Assembly: GCF_003286085.1 (NCBI RefSeq) | Contig: NW_020825313.1 | Coordinates: forward strand, 1,364,001-1,428,000 | Direction: 5' to 3' | DNA length: 64,000 bases | Source: Drosophila persimilis | Lineage: Eukaryota > Arthropoda > Insecta > Diptera > Drosophilidae | Shown: positions 1 to 9,256 of the stretch, piece after piece | Numbering within the stretch: the stretch's first letter is position 1 | How the letters are laid out: every line of letters begins with the position of its first letter | Notes under the pieces: model-generated | What the model saw: the letters and a program-made list of their open reading frames with translations, nothing else | Database searches by the model: none | Told to the model about the DNA's origin: nothing | Translations under genes and position numbers: made by a program

Positions 1-76
1 CTCCCACGCAACTCTGCCACTGCTTCCCAGGATCCACTATAGATGCCGCTGTCTCTTTCTTCTCCAGCCCTGACAC

Positions 77-370
77 TTATCGGCTCTCTCCAAAACCGCC
101 CATAACAAGCTCTAAAATATACTCTTCCTCTACAAGCTTTTCTAAGTCACTGTCATACTTTGTCCTCATTTTTATGCCTGTCAAAATCTTAAATGGGGAT
201 ATCTTGGTACTTCTCGGAGGAGTGGAGTTTATAAACGATTGTACCCTACCAACATGCTTGTACCAGGCTTTCGGATCTTCTGCGCAAAGCTTTGTTAACA
301 TAGTAGTAACGACCTTATTAATTCGCTCTACCTGTCCATTACCACGCGGCACTCCTGTCGCTATCAGCAA
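77..370 (-). pseudogene. TE1 integrase C-terminal part, frameshifted from pol
   Basis: This continues the integrase in a different frame from the main pol reading. Early residues contain GVPRGNGQVERINK, which holds the third catalytic acidic residue (the E of the DDE triad) in the usual NGQVER context. Further on, 'FINSTPPRSTKISPFKILTG' matches the region where integrases carry a conserved proline-threonine stretch. The break from pol lies near 364-390, beside a tandem direct heptamer (CATCCAA twice on the minus strand), so replication slippage is a likely cause. The C-terminus is cut by degeneration or by the window edge. Confidence 0.75.
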
Positions 371-2460
371 ATGTTGGATGTTGGATGTTCCTTACAATAT
401 TCCTCGAAAACATTAGCAGTAAATGCAGCGCCTCTATCCGTGATCACACGCTTCGGGTTTCCAAAAACTTCGCCCTGTTTCTGCAACCTATCAACCACAT
501 CATCAGCGCCTGTACTCTTTGTTGGATAAAGCCAGACAAATTTAGAAAAAGCGTCGACAACTACTAGGACGTGGTTATACTGTTTCTTAGTCAACTCCAT
601 CGGTCCAATATGGTCAATATGATACGTTTGCAAAGGCTCATCAGATTTGTCAATTACATTCAAATACCCTTCTTTCTTTCCACATTTTGCGTCGCTCACA
701 ATGCACTCCACACACGACTTAACAATCCTATCCACTTTTCCTAACAACTCTGGAATAAAGTATTCGCGCTGCACTAAATCGATAGTTCTTTTGACACCAA
801 AATGACCCTGACGATGAGCAATCATTATGATTTCGCTTTCCATCCCAGATGGTATTACGATCAACTCTTTAACTGGATCCTTGTGCAAAATGTCATACTT
901 CAAATAAAAGTCGTCGTAAGAACCCGACTCTAGCACCTTACAAATTGCTGATATCCAAATATCCTGACGTTGAGCCTGCTTTATTCGATGTCTCAGTGAA
1001 TCTTCCAACAACAAACAATGCACTCTACTCAATGCATCGACGTGTTTCATCTTTGTCCCTGAACGATGCTCAATTTCATAATCGAAGTCCTGAAGAAAAA
1101 TGGCCCAACGAGATACCTTAACTGGAACATCTTGTTTCCTCATCGTTAACGCAAAAGCATTACAGTCAGTAATAATTTTTATCTTTCTCCCAAGCAAATA
1201 CACTCTCCACTTCTTTAAAGCCTGCACTATAGCGAGTACTTCAAGCTCGTATGAAGGATACTTTTCTTCAGCTGGGGTTGTCTTACGACTCATATATTCT
1301 ACCGGGTGGAAACATTGATCCTCTGAGTCCATTTGCAAAAGTATAGCTCCATACCCATACATACTTGCATCGCAGTGAACTTCAGTTTTGCCCTTCTGAT
1401 TAAACAACTTTAAAACAGGAGAACAGGATAAATAAACTTTCAACTGATTGAATGATGCCAACTCTTCTTCACCCATTTTGAAAGAAACATCCTTTTTCAT
1501 CAAGTTTGTCAGTGGTCTGGCCACGACAGCAAAATCCTTAACAAATCTACGGAAATAGGAAGTTAGGCCCAAATAGCGTTGAACTTGTTTCCTGTCTCTC
1601 GGAATTGGAAAATTTTCAACTGCCGAAGTTTTATCTTGAGATGGTCTTATCGTTGAATTCTCTATTATGTAACCCAAAAAATTAACCTTGCGCTGTAACA
1701 CTTGCGATTTCTCCCATTTTATGCGTAATCCTGAAATCTCTGCGATACTCAACACCTTCTTTAATTTTTCAAGTCCTTCTTGCACATCCTTTGATGGAAT
1801 AATAATATCGTCCATATACAAAATCAAAATACCGTCATCTATCAATGGTCTGAAAACAGCATATATGTACCTCATAAATACTGGAGGGGAGTTAGTCATC
1901 CCAAATGGTACATAATTAAATTCATACTGTCCACTCTGTGTGACAAAAGAGGTATATTTACGAGAATCCTCATGTACTGGCACGTGAAAAAACCCATTAG
2001 ACAAGTCCAACGTAGTGAAAACACGTCCATCCTGAAGCTTGAGTAAAACATCGTCGATTAACGCCATTGGAAAATTGTCACGAATTATCTTTTCATTAAG
2101 TTTTTTATAATCACAACAAAGTCTTTTTGAGCCATCCTTCTTGGCGACAAGCACTACAGGGGACGAGTATTCAGAAACACTATGGCGAATTATTCCCTCC
2201 TTTAACCAATCCCTGACCTGCTTATCGACTTTCTCATTGTCCACGTAAGGTAGGCGTCTAGGTCTTTGACGGACCGGTACTTCATCTGACAATATTATCT
2301 TCATTTCAACAGGGCTGTTTTCTGGTTTTACGGGCTTATAATTTTCTACCAATCCTGCTATTATTGACCTCACCTCACGGTTCAAATGCGACAGGTCTAT
2401 TCCTCGTGAAAACTCTTCAATAATATTGCTCGACAGTATCTGATGGAACGTCTTTTCCAA
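364..2460 (-). CDS. pol: TE1 pol: reverse transcriptase, RNase H, integrase
   Basis: A 698-residue reading covers RT (about residues 60-250) with LDLSNGFFHVPV, FGMTNSPPVFMR and catalytic YMDD in 'ILYMDDIIIPS'. An RNase H follows at about 330-450, with HCDASMYGYGAILLQ and the 'ITDCNAF' acidic motif. Next comes an integrase HHCC zinc finger (HRQGH...CVEC) and the first two catalytic aspartates ('YHIDHIG' and 'VITDRGAAF'). The protein copies element RNA and inserts the cDNA. The first codon taken here is TTG, so this is not a real start. It overlaps the protease frame by 44 bases in the +1 frame, so it is expressed by frameshifting or is broken by an indel. The end is frameshifted before the catalytic E. 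Confidence 0.85.
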   Translation of the reverse strand: MEKTFHQILSSNIIEEFSRGIDLSHLNREVRSIIAGLVENYKPVKPENSPVEMKIILSDEVPVRQRPRRLPYVDNEKVDKQVRDWLKEGIIRHSVSEYSSPVVLVAKKDGSKRLCCDYKKLNEKIIRDNFPMALIDDVLLKLQDGRVFTTLDLSNGFFHVPVHEDSRKYTSFVTQSGQYEFNYVPFGMTNSPPVFMRYIYAVFRPLIDDGILILYMDDIIIPSKDVQEGLEKLKKVLSIAEISGLRIKWEKSQVLQRKVNFLGYIIENSTIRPSQDKTSAVENFPIPRDRKQVQRYLGLTSYFRRFVKDFAVVARPLTNLMKKDVSFKMGEEELASFNQLKVYLSCSPVLKLFNQKGKTEVHCDASMYGYGAILLQMDSEDQCFHPVEYMSRKTTPAEEKYPSYELEVLAIVQALKKWRVYLLGRKIKIITDCNAFALTMRKQDVPVKVSRWAIFLQDFDYEIEHRSGTKMKHVDALSRVHCLLLEDSLRHRIKQAQRQDIWISAICKVLESGSYDDFYLKYDILHKDPVKELIVIPSGMESEIIMIAHRQGHFGVKRTIDLVQREYFIPELLGKVDRIVKSCVECIVSDAKCGKKEGYLNVIDKSDEPLQTYHIDHIGPMELTKKQYNHVLVVVDAFSKFVWLYPTKSTGADDVVDRLQKQGEVFGNPKRVITDRGAAFTANVFEEYCKEHPTSNIC

Positions 2461-2971
2461 TTCTGCTCACTTGAGTATCACTATATTTAATGAACTCTAG
2501 ATTGCGGCTTCCTTTAGTGAAACTACTGCTAACATACTCCTTTTCCGGTGGAACTTCAACCTCCCCTTGACGGATGTCATTTATTGAATGAAAGAAAACT
2601 CCTTTCTTCCCTATGCTTGCACTGACAAAATCAAGAACATCACTTCCAATTACACCTTCGTACAGGGTATCATCGTCACGGACTACATGGAAACACATTT
2701 CCAAAGGAACGTCATCCAACTTAGTAACAACATTAAATGAACCCAACGTATATATTTTCTTGCCTCCTATTCCGATCAATTCTTTTATATCGTTTTTCAA
2801 CGCAACTGGGAAAATCTTTCTGTAGACTTTCTCGCTCATGGTACAAATATCGCTGCCAGAATCAAACAATGCAGTGATATCTTCATTACCGATTTCAACA
2901 TTCTTAAAAGCCCGATTAAAACTGGTCTGAGAAAATTGCTGGACATTTGAAATTTTCTTCTCTGTTGCCAT
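2417..2971 (-). CDS. TE1 aspartic protease region
   Basis: The active-site motif is FDSGSDICTMSE, the D-S-G variant of the retroviral D-T/S-G signature. A hydrophobic strand and 'GVIGSDVLDF' follow, which correspond to the second conserved protease motif (ILGxD type). The enzyme would cut the Gag-Pol polyprotein. It is in the same frame as the upstream zinc-knuckle segment and gag, with no methionine required at 2971. The C-terminal tail overlaps pol by 44 bases in another frame. Confidence 0.75.
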   Translation of the reverse strand: MATEKKISNVQQFSQTSFNRAFKNVEIGNEDITALFDSGSDICTMSEKVYRKIFPVALKNDIKELIGIGGKKIYTLGSFNVVTKLDDVPLEMCFHVVRDDDTLYEGVIGSDVLDFVSASIGKKGVFFHSINDIRQGEVEVPPEKEYVSSSFTKGSRNLEFIKYSDTQVSRIGKDVPSDTVEQYY

Positions 2972-3157
2972 TCGTGAACCTTTTGCCTCGCATTGATTTG
3001 CCTTGTGACCTAGTTGATTGCAATTAAAACATTTGACGGCACTTTCCTTGCAATACTTTGCAATATGATTACTACCTCCACATTTGAAACAACGCCTTTC
3101 ATCCTTGATTTTTACCGAACTATTCTCAAACTTTGGGTTTGCCTTTAGCGTACTTCC
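2972..3157 (-). CDS. TE1 nucleocapsid zinc knuckles
   Basis: Translation immediately after the gag stop codon, in the same frame, gives two perfect CX2CX4HX4C knuckles: CFKCGGSNHIAKYC and CFNCNQLGHKANQC, around 2995-3105. These bind genomic RNA in Gag proteins. The segment runs without interruption into the protease frame. A single TAA at 3158-3160 therefore separates capsid from nucleocapsid. It is either a nonsense mutation or, less likely, a readthrough stop. Confidence 0.85.
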
Positions 3158-3985
3158 TTAATTTGCACTGATCTTTTCATAAATCTTAATTTGCTCACGA
3201 AAATCTTTAAAATTGTTTGCTTGGTACAGACAGCTTTTGTTTTGCTTGGAGTCTGGAATGCCCTCAATAATATATTCAATAATACTTTCTTCATCTAGCT
3301 GGGATTGACTTGCCAAGGTACACATGCTATAAAAATATTCAATTAAAGTCTCTTTATGGGTCTTCTTTCTATTTTCTAATAGCTTATGAACTTGCTTTGC
3401 CGTTAACTTCTCACTGAATTCACTTTTTAGTGCTTCCTTCAGAGAATTCCAATCATTAATGCCTGATTGACTGCTCAAAAATAATTTCGCTGCACCTTTC
3501 ACTAATGTCCTGCCATATATAAACTTTTGCAAATCATTCCAATTCACTGTTGAGGCATTAAGTTCAAAATCACGTAGCCAGTCATCAACATCCGGAGAAC
3601 CATTGCCCGTAAATGCTGAAAGGGATTCTTCGATGTCTCTTAATGTGAACGCCATGTTTACTGAACTACCAACTGCTGCTTCTCCTACCGAATTTAAAAT
3701 TGGCGCGTCTTCTGTCTGTTCGTCCCCAGTTATATTGATCGTTTCTTTGTATACAGATTCTTCGTTTTCGTCTTGATCTAGTCTAAAGTACGAATATAGT
3801 CTCTCCCGTAAAACTGATTTAACACCTGAATGCTGCAGATGTAGCTCTTTCAATTTTTCCTTCAACTCTGCTACGGTTAGGTCTAAGATTTCTTCGCGTT
3901 GCATATTACAATTAGCTAAAATATAGTTTACGTTAAATCCGCTTCCTAAAATTTGCAACACCTTAAATCTATTCTGTATATTCAA
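3158..3985 (-). CDS. gag: TE1 gag, matrix/capsid part
   Basis: The 275-residue protein starts at an ATG on the minus strand. Residues about 30-65 ('EEILDLTVAELKEKLKELHLQ...GVKSVLRERL') resemble a SAP-like helix-extended-helix motif, a feature I know from gag proteins of some Drosophila Ty3/gypsy lineages. The rest is alpha-helical capsid-like sequence, including 'DDWLRDFE' and 'FYSMCTLA'. The reading ends at TAA just before the zinc knuckles, which are open in the same frame. The full Gag was therefore longer. The start is the first ATG downstream of a leader of about 630 bases. Confidence 0.75.
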   Translation of the reverse strand: MNIQNRFKVLQILGSGFNVNYILANCNMQREEILDLTVAELKEKLKELHLQHSGVKSVLRERLYSYFRLDQDENEESVYKETINITGDEQTEDAPILNSVGEAAVGSSVNMAFTLRDIEESLSAFTGNGSPDVDDWLRDFELNASTVNWNDLQKFIYGRTLVKGAAKLFLSSQSGINDWNSLKEALKSEFSEKLTAKQVHKLLENRKKTHKETLIEYFYSMCTLASQSQLDEESIIEYIIEGIPDSKQNKSCLYQANNFKDFREQIKIYEKISAN

Positions 3986-4620
3986 TACTTGCGTATACAG
4001 ACATCAGGTGTGAGAATCGTCTTTTCCAATACACGCAGATAAACGATGTGTTCTTCTTCTCTGTCTTCTTCACGTCGTTGTCGTTCGCAGGGTATGCAAG
4101 CCGCACGTGGCCGTGCGAAGTACCACTGTTGTTGTTTCGTCGTTTCTGCTTTCCTCTTTTCTGCACGTTCGCAATCTGAACGTCTCTTCAGTCCTCTTTG
4201 CTCCGTACTTTCGTCGTTGGCTTTTCACTCTTTCCCGTTTGCCTTGCTCTTCTGACGAAAACGAATAGTGTCGTTTTGCGTCCTCTTTCCTCGTCGTTTT
4301 CGGGTCTGCGTCGTTTTGTAGCCTCGTCGTTTTGTAGCCTCGTCGTTTTGTAGCCTCGTCGTTTTGTAGCTCTGTAGCTCTTCGTCGTTTTGTAGCTCTG
4401 TAGCTCTTCGTCGTTAGCTACCTCTGCTCTCTGAACCTTGACGAAAACGAATGGAGTCGTTTTGCGTCCTCTTTCCTCTTTATTTTCGTTTCTCACAGCC
4501 GCTTCTCGGCATCTGCTTTCGTCTGATCTTCGTTGCTTCGTTCGTCGCAATTTCACAATGTTGCGCAAAACTTGATGGTATTGGCAACTTGTACACGAAT
4601 ACACATTCACTTGTGGTTCT
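3986..4620 (-). other. TE1 leader between primer site and gag
   Basis: About 635 bases rich in CGTCG and TTTTG. It contains a minisatellite (4309-4411) and a ~38-base direct repeat (4255-4293 and 4441-4478). An Arg/Lys/Asp-rich frame runs through it on the minus strand, but its composition follows the DNA repeats. I treat it as untranslated leader. Confidence 0.6.
4309..4411. repeat. Minisatellite in the TE1 leader
   Basis: Three perfect 16-base units (CGTCGTTTTGTAGCCT) at 4309-4356 are followed by two 26-base units that extend the same core with CTGTAGCTCTT (4357-4408). Replication slippage during reverse transcription is a plausible origin. Confidence 0.9.
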
Positions 4621-4638
4621 ATCCCGGACGAGCCCCCA
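4621..4638 (-). promoter_or_regulatory. TE1 primer binding site, tRNA-Pro type
   Basis: The minus strand reads TGGGGGCTCGTCCGGGAT, beginning three bases inside the LTR end. This matches over 18 bases the tRNA-Pro primer site known from gammaretroviruses. Its place next to the LTR and the TGG start support the call. Confidence 0.85.
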
Positions 4639-4641
4639 AAT

Positions 4642-4893
4642 TGTAGGGATCCTTGGTGGGCTCCCTACAAGTGAGTAAGAATCCGCTCCAGAAACTCCAT
4701 CAAATATACGCCACACGTCGTTGTATTATATTTATTTTAATAAATGGTTACAAATAGGTTTCTTAGCATAGTTCTTTTCGCACGTCTGCTCGCTTCTGCA
4801 GTCGAACTCTTACTCCCTATCGATATATCTTCCTCTACCCTTGACTATCCCTAGCTATAGATCGATACTCATTAAAGGGCTGCCAACCCTACA
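4642..4893 (-). repeat. TE1 5' LTR, 252 bp
   Basis: The minus strand starts TGTAGGGTTGG and ends GATCCCTACA, giving the TG...CA ends and a 7-base terminal inverted repeat (TGTAGGG/CCCTACA). An AATAAA polyadenylation signal lies on the minus strand at 4731-4736. The primer site follows three bases later. The other LTR is outside the window, so LTR-LTR divergence and the target duplication cannot be read. Confidence 0.8.
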
Positions 4894-5656
4894 TATATAA
4901 TACCAATTGACCGACAGAGCTAATGGACTGATACAAAATTTTGTGACGAGTTTCGAAAGAAACTTTTCCCTTAATATTTCTATTAATTCCTCTTCCTCTA
5001 TTTCAGTGAAAAATGTATCCATTAGACCAGTCACAGCGTCATGAAAAGCGACGAAGGGTTCTCCTACTTTTTGCTTGCGAGATCGAATCAATTCCTTGCT
5101 CATAAACTCGGAACGATAGTCTTTATATTGTTGTCTAAAACCAGCACAAAATTCGGTCCAAACGATGCGATCTACCTGCTTGTGGTATCTCCAATAACAA
5201 TCGCGTGCTTTGGCAACCATCAAGATGTGCAAATGTTTGCCAAGGCCGAGAAAATCGCTATCCAAGGTTTCATCTGTTAATACCTTGAGGACATCTCAGT
5301 CTAAACCTTGGCTTGGAGGGGCTGTCCGTGCATGGGGTGCTTCCCAAGGGCTGGAGCTCGTAGCAACATTGGCTGATGGAGTTTCCGTCTGGTGGGAGCG
5401 ATGGCTGGCATCGAGTTCTTTTTGAACGAGTTGGCCTGGTGGTCCGTTCAACCGGGACTGAACCTGCAGTTGGAATATGGGTCAATTGGGTACTGTTGCT
5501 ATTTCCCTCTGATACCTTTCCCGTCTCTGGCTGACCATGTCTATTTCCCGGGGTCTGTGCTGCCTCCAAAGTTTTTGCAAGACTTCGAGGAATAATTCCC
5601 GAGGGACCTGGAACCAATGTCCGGCCGCCGCTTGGTTGGAGAACAATTGCCAACAA
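4894..5656 (-). pseudogene. gag: G1: relic gag of a Ty3/gypsy-like element
   Basis: Two minus-strand readings in different frames make up this relic. The first (5270-5656) is proline-rich. The second (about 4895-5290) contains 'LGLGKHLHILMVAKARDCYWRY', a tryptophan-rich capsid motif, and 'LMDTFFTEIEEEELIEILRE', typical of gypsy-type capsid C-terminal regions. The second frame ends at the junction with the TE1 LTR, so the downstream half (nucleocapsid, pol) is missing here. A close copy at 45001-45730 keeps the following nucleocapsid relic. Frame breaks and truncation mark it as dead. Confidence 0.65.
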
Positions 5657-6300
5657 CTAGTTTCGGTTGAGATAACGTATAAACTCGGCTACAATATGGA
5701 CAATCATCGTGATGATTGGGAATGGGAACAATTCTTCCAGACTTTCTTTATGGAAAATGTGATTGCAAGGGGTAAAACAGTACCGCTGAGTGTTGGAAAT
5801 TTCAGAGCAAGAAATGCCAGAAAAGTTTTCCGAATTCGCTGAGGATTATGTCATAGGGTCATATTTTATAAGATAAATAAGCTCCAAATTGCAAGTGTAG
5901 CTTGCCCTTGTGCAGCCCTTAACATTGCAGCTCCAATCGCGAAGCGCAGCTTCGCTCGGCAGACGTGGGTACGCCGACACAACGCGGATATGACAAAGAG
6001 CGAGCTTGCAGAGAACGCTTAGCAGGGCAAGAAAGATTTAACAACACCCGTTTGAGTTACATAGGCATAATTAACAAACAAAATTTGGTGCCGATGGCCA
6101 ATAATTGGGTGCTTTGGTAAGCAGCTAATCAGCGGTGCTCTGCTCCGAATAACGGGTTTAAGCGCGGTCGGCTGCAACTGCTTGATTTTCGTTGTGCTTT
6201 CGTCGACACTCAAACGAAGACTCTTCTTGGTGATCGGAGACGAGGTTACGATGCCCTAGCATGAAACGAAGCCTTTCCCTGCGTGGGCAACCATATAAGA
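5657..6300 (-). repeat. G1 leader or LTR-like region
   Basis: Non-coding sequence that recurs at 45731-46740. The copies match closely in 5657-5870 and again from 'GCTCCAAATTGCAAGTG' (5880) to 'CCTTTCCCTGCGTGGG' (about 6286). In the second copy a ~350-base stretch (about 45956-46310) separates these parts. Its position upstream of gag on the minus strand fits a leader plus LTR, but I found no clear TG...CA ends or primer site. Confidence 0.5.
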
Positions 6301-6314
6301 ATAAGAATTAACCG

Positions 6315-7117
6315 AGATAAGAATTTATAAAAAAAAAATCGCGTACGAGTATGGAAAGGATACTAGGAAACGGGATACAGGGGTCAAAGGCACAGATCAG
6401 CATGGATACGTAAACGAAGAAGATCACCGGTCAGATCTTTGTCGGCTGCGGTATCGCCCATTGGCGAGAACGCCCACCCTACCATGATCCTTCAGGGCCA
6501 CCTATTAACAGTCAGGATCCCTCCAACAAAGACTGCGGTGGGTCACATCTCCGTCAGACGAGGTTGCATGGTTCCGATATAAGATATTTAGCCTTGGTTC
6601 ATTTCCAAACTAACTTTATTTAAGCAATCCATAATTCTTCATTTAAATTCCTATAAAACCTAACGCTAATAGAATCTAGTCCCTAAAATAAGCCTGCTAT
6701 TCGATATGGTATTACATTTATAGGGTATTACTACACAGCATATACTGGGAAAAGAGTACCATAGTGGGCGAGGTAGGGTATAATGATCTTAAATTTACAA
6801 GAATGGTTAGTAGTATGTATATATAGAGGCAAGAGCTAGGTTACGTGTTCATCATAGGAACGAGAAAACTTTAAACTCCATTACGTTAACTTGGTCAGTG
6901 CCAAAACCAGACAAAAATCGTGTATATGGAAAGTCGCTTAAAGGCATGAGTAATACGTGTATAAAACCGTGATCATGGTTGAAGACCATCGAATAGTTAC
7001 CGCACATTCATTCTTTGCAGATGGCTTACTGGTTTTTTTTTATGATAATCACTTACGAGACGATTAATAACTTTGACTCCCACGTAGAAAGATCTTTCGT
7101 TGTGTGTTGGATGAGGT
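6315..7117 (-). repeat. Long direct repeat, copy A, left part
   Basis: From 'GAGATAAGAATTTATAAA' this segment is nearly identical to 21691-22493. Together with 12061-13237 it makes a ~2-kb unit that flanks the pol end of element E in both block copies. No coding potential is visible. It may be a very long LTR of E (Ulysses-type elements have LTRs of about 2 kb) or a separate unclassified repeat. Clean TG...CA ends are lacking on the left side. I read all of it by eye only. Confidence 0.75.
7102..7117. repeat. Target-site duplication of the R1-clade insertion (left)
   Basis: GTGTGTTGGATGAGGT here is repeated at 12061-12076. It flanks the poly(A) end (seen as poly-T, 7117-7137) and the 5' end of the LINE. 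The uninterrupted site is present once at 22478-22493 in copy B. Confidence 0.9.
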
Positions 7118-7243
7118 TTTTTTTTTTTTTTTTTTTTAATTCCATTTAATTGCTCGTATTTACTATATTAAAGGTTAGGCTATGCAAGCCCAACATGTGT
7201 GGTACGGCCGTGAAGCAATGCTTCACACATGTGCAGGCTTCGT

Positions 7244-9256
7244 TTAGACTAACTGGACTCTTGTCTGGTGCTCAACAGCGCGCAGTTCCCTCATAATGGT
7301 CGCCGCGAAGCAGCTCGTCGCCTCCCAGTTTTCCGGGGACAGGAGCATGCACGGCACCAAGCTCTGCTTGACTACGGCTCCACCCAGCGCTTCTTCTAGC
7401 CGCTGACGCTGCGCTGCGAACCTGCCACACGAAAATATCGCATGCTCGCACCAAGAGCATTCTGCGGAGTCCGCGTGTCCGAAGCGATGAAGGTAGCTTC
7501 GGAAGCAGCCGTGACCACTGAGTAGCTGAGTCAGGTAAAAGTTGACCTGCCCGTGCTTCCTGCTTACCCACGCGTCGATGGACGGGATAAGCTGGTGGGT
7601 CCAACGCCCCTTAGTGGTCGCGTCCCAGCGCTGTTGCCACCTTCTGAGACTCTCCTGTCTGCACGCCGTGCGTATCTGTCTTTTCGCCGCCGCGTCCATT
7701 CCTCTGCCATGTGTTTCCTGGTAGTATGTGGACCGTTCCTCCGCCAGGAATTCCATGGGTGCTATGCCCGCGATCACGTGTGCTGCCTCGTCCGAGACCG
7801 TTCGGAAGGCACTGGTGATCCGAATCGAAGAGAGGCGGTGCGTGGCTGCCAGACCCCGTGCGTAGCTCGCTGTTCGAAGGGCCTTTGCCCAGATTGGCGC
7901 CGCATATAACATCACCGATCTCGTGACACTCGTTAGCAGTTGTCGCCGCCATTGCTTTGGTCCTCGGGTGTTCAGCATTAGCCTCGAGAGCGCACCGTTG
8001 GTGGTCGCCGCCTTCGTGCCCATGTAGGCCAAGTGCTCCCGAAAGCAGAGACGTGTGTCCACCAGGACACCAAGGTATTTAATAGCGCGCTTAGACGAGA
8101 CCAGGGTACCTGCCACTGAGATGTTGGCCGTCTCAACTTTCTTCCGGCTGGATACCAGCACTGCCTCTGTTTTGTGGGGTGCGAGTTCGAGCCCGACCAG
8201 GTCCAGCCACTGTTGAATGCGCGCTATCGTTTGGTTACAGGTCGTTTCCACGACGGACAGGTCTTTTGCCACCACTAGGACAGCCACATCGTCTGCAAAA
8301 CGCAAGATGCCGTCATACATTGCGTTCCACAGAGTGGGGCCAAGCACTGAACCCTGCGGGACGCCTGCCGATACCTCGTATTCCTCCGTGCCAGCCTGCG
8401 TGTCGTACAAAAGCAGCCTTCTCTCAAAGTAACTTTTTACCATCCGCTGCAGGTACCTGGGTGTGTCGAAGCTCTCCAGCGCCCTTAGGATGCAGCTCCA
8501 CCTCGCCGTGTTGAACGCGTTCTTAATGTCCAGAGTGACTACTAGGCAATACTCTTTCCCGCCGCCTTTCCACCGAGTGCCGGCAATTGCACCGGAGGCA
8601 ATGTCCACCACCTTACGAACGGCGTCTATTGTGGAAAGGCAGTGCTTCCGCGCGAGCGCTGGTAGCGGCGTCGATGAATTAAAAAGTGAGCTGCTGACAA
8701 ATGTAAGGTCGATGACCGATCCTATTCCTGCTCTGGAGAAGGTATGCTGGTTTCCCTCGTTGAGGAGCGCGATGTCTAGGGGCGCAATGATCTCCAGCAG
8801 AGCTCTACCTCTCGCATTCGTCGCCACGCTTCCCCACTCTTCAGCCCACGCGTTGAAGTCCCCCCCAATGGCTACTGGGTGACGTCCTCTAGCATCAGCC
8901 GCTAGGTTGTCTAGAGTACCTGCGAACTCGGAGAGCGTCAGGATAGGGGCAAGGTAGACGCTATAAATCCACACACCTCCGACCTTGGCGCGCACAAACC
9001 CAGCAGCAGCGCTTGAGAGGGAAAGCTGTAGTGGCGTGGCCCCGCATAGCCATATCGCGGCCTTTTTGGTGGCATCCAAGATGAACCCAGGGGACTCCCT
9101 AGTTTGATATGGCTCGCTGAGGATGGCGAGGTCAATTGCCAATTCTCTTATGGATTGGCTCAGCAGGTCTTGAGCCGCAGCGCAGTGGTTGAGGTTGAGC
9201 TGCATAACCTTCATTATTGGGCCGTCAAGCTGGGCACGCTCCTGGCTGCTGGACAT
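7244..9256 (-). pseudogene. R1-clade ORF2: endonuclease-RT with in-frame deletions
   Basis: A 670-residue open frame, short against roughly 1,000 for R1-clade ORF2. Residues 1-195 are an AP-type endonuclease (QLNLNHC, ILSEPY, GGDFNAWAEEWG, SVIDLTFVS). The final SDH motif is absent because the frame jumps at 'SSSLFNSSTPLP' straight into RT finger sequence. The RT keeps 'VVTLDIKNAFNTARW', 'GVPQGSVLGPTLWNAMYDG' and 'FADDVAVL', but about a dozen residues normally lying before FADD seem missing. The end has the R1-type 'HGCFRSYLHRFGHADSAECS' cysteine region. The reading frame survived both deletions, yet endonuclease function is very unlikely. Confidence 0.8.

Larger units (their letters stand above)
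1..4893 (-). mobile_element. TE1: Ty3/gypsy-type LTR retrotransposon, 5' portion
   Basis: Read on the minus strand the order is LTR (4642-4893), tRNA-Pro primer site, repeat-bearing leader, gag with two zinc knuckles, protease, reverse transcriptase, RNase H and integrase. Protease precedes RT and integrase follows RNase H, which is the Ty3/gypsy gene order. The 3' end and 3' LTR lie beyond position 1. The short LTR and a YMDD-type RT recall the mdg3/micropia/blastopia lineage, but I could not confirm this. Two frame changes and one in-frame stop break the polyprotein, so this copy is probably inactive. Its 5' LTR abuts relic G1 directly. Confidence 0.85.

Noticed and set aside
4188..4610. 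Lys/Arg/Asp-rich 140-codon frame in the TE1 leader
   Set aside because: Its residues mirror the DNA minisatellite, and it lies between primer site and gag with no family motif.
7553..8882. Several plus-strand frames of 110-140 codons opposite R1-clade ORF2
   Set aside because: They are antisense shadows of a GC-rich gene, with no motifs.
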